Positions 63,764-64,000 of a stretch of DNA of 64,000 nt are shown here, in pieces. The notes under the pieces were generated by a model. The model ran no database searches. It was not told the origin of the DNA and worked only from the letters and a program-made list of their open reading frames with translations. Where the stretch lies: assembly GCF_901709675.1 (NCBI RefSeq), contig NC_051091.1:12866967-12930966 (forward strand), given 5' to 3'. The translations under genes were made by a program, and so were the position numbers. Positions within the stretch are counted from its first letter, which is position 1, and every line of letters begins with the position of its first letter. The stretch is from Syngnathus acus. Taxonomy: Eukaryota > Chordata > Actinopteri > Syngnathiformes > Syngnathidae.

Positions 63764-64000
63764 CGTGTGTGCCCACGTGGCCGCAAAGTTCTTGGTCCTG
63801 TAGCCGTGTTCTGATTGAGCAGTTATGTTTATATAAAATAATAATAAGATTTGCCCGCATATGAACATGAAAAAGTACGAGTTTGTCTAACTTGTCATAT
63901 TGCTGTTTCACCCACTTCAAGACTGAAACAAAGACATTGGGCCATTAGGTGACCTCATTACACAATATCAAGATCTGGAAAACCAAAAACATTTCTGTTG
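63761..64000. other. Window end, nothing recognised
   Basis: No gene or repeat assigned. Confidence 0.4.

Overview
This is vertebrate nuclear DNA, almost certainly from a teleost fish (species not identifiable by eye). The signs are a many-exon gene with GT-AG introns, a CpG-rich promoter, long (CA/GT)n microsatellites, tRNA-derived SINEs with fish-type 3' halves, and a dense load of Tc1/mariner, pogo/Tigger and hAT DNA transposons, LINEs and LTR elements. No bacterial, organellar, rRNA or CRISPR content was seen.

One host gene fills the window: chd6 on the + strand, a CHD-family (subfamily III: CHD6/7/8/9) chromatin remodeller. A non-coding first exon ends at 2487 in a CpG-rich region. The ATG is at 4826 in an 11-codon exon, and the stop codon ends at 57084. 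I traced 46 coding exons whose lengths sum to 9165 nt with every splice phase agreeing, giving about 3054 residues and no frame disruption. Domain order: basic/AT-hook N-terminus, two chromodomains (exons at 9956-19951), SNF2 ATPase (21088-23715), helicase C lobe (24275-31548), post-helicase and SANT/SLIDE-like region (37496-44697), acidic/proline-rich middle (45089-49603), conserved C-terminal blocks (52117-54639), a BRK region (55288-55972) and a long last exon (56053-57084). Assignment to chd6 rather than chd7/8/9 rests on the block before chromodomain 1, the MKxxKKxKQ start, and the C-terminal LLQEKxLYS and GILQAGLIHPVTGQIVNGSL blocks.

The introns hold most of the rest. Intron 10340-19663 carries a SINE, about 2.5 kb of tandem repeats with a ~150-160 bp period, an array of ETS-like motifs, and a cluster of pogo/Tigger-family elements with an internally deleted transposase and a nested hAT element. 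Intron 24485-30268 carries a LINE broken by a copia-like LTR retrotransposon, which is broken in turn by an LTR and a 1.8 kb foldback palindrome. Intron 31548-37496 carries a LINE split by a 1.27 kb hAT element with an exact 8-bp duplication, a SINE, and another Tigger-family copy with a LINE inside it. Intron 49603-52117 holds a solo LTR with two DNA transposons nested in it. Downstream of chd6 (58-64 kb) I found only repeats and unassigned sequence.

Exon and transposon boundaries are my own reading of splice signals, frames and target-site duplications. Protein comparisons are from memory of the CHD family, not from a search.
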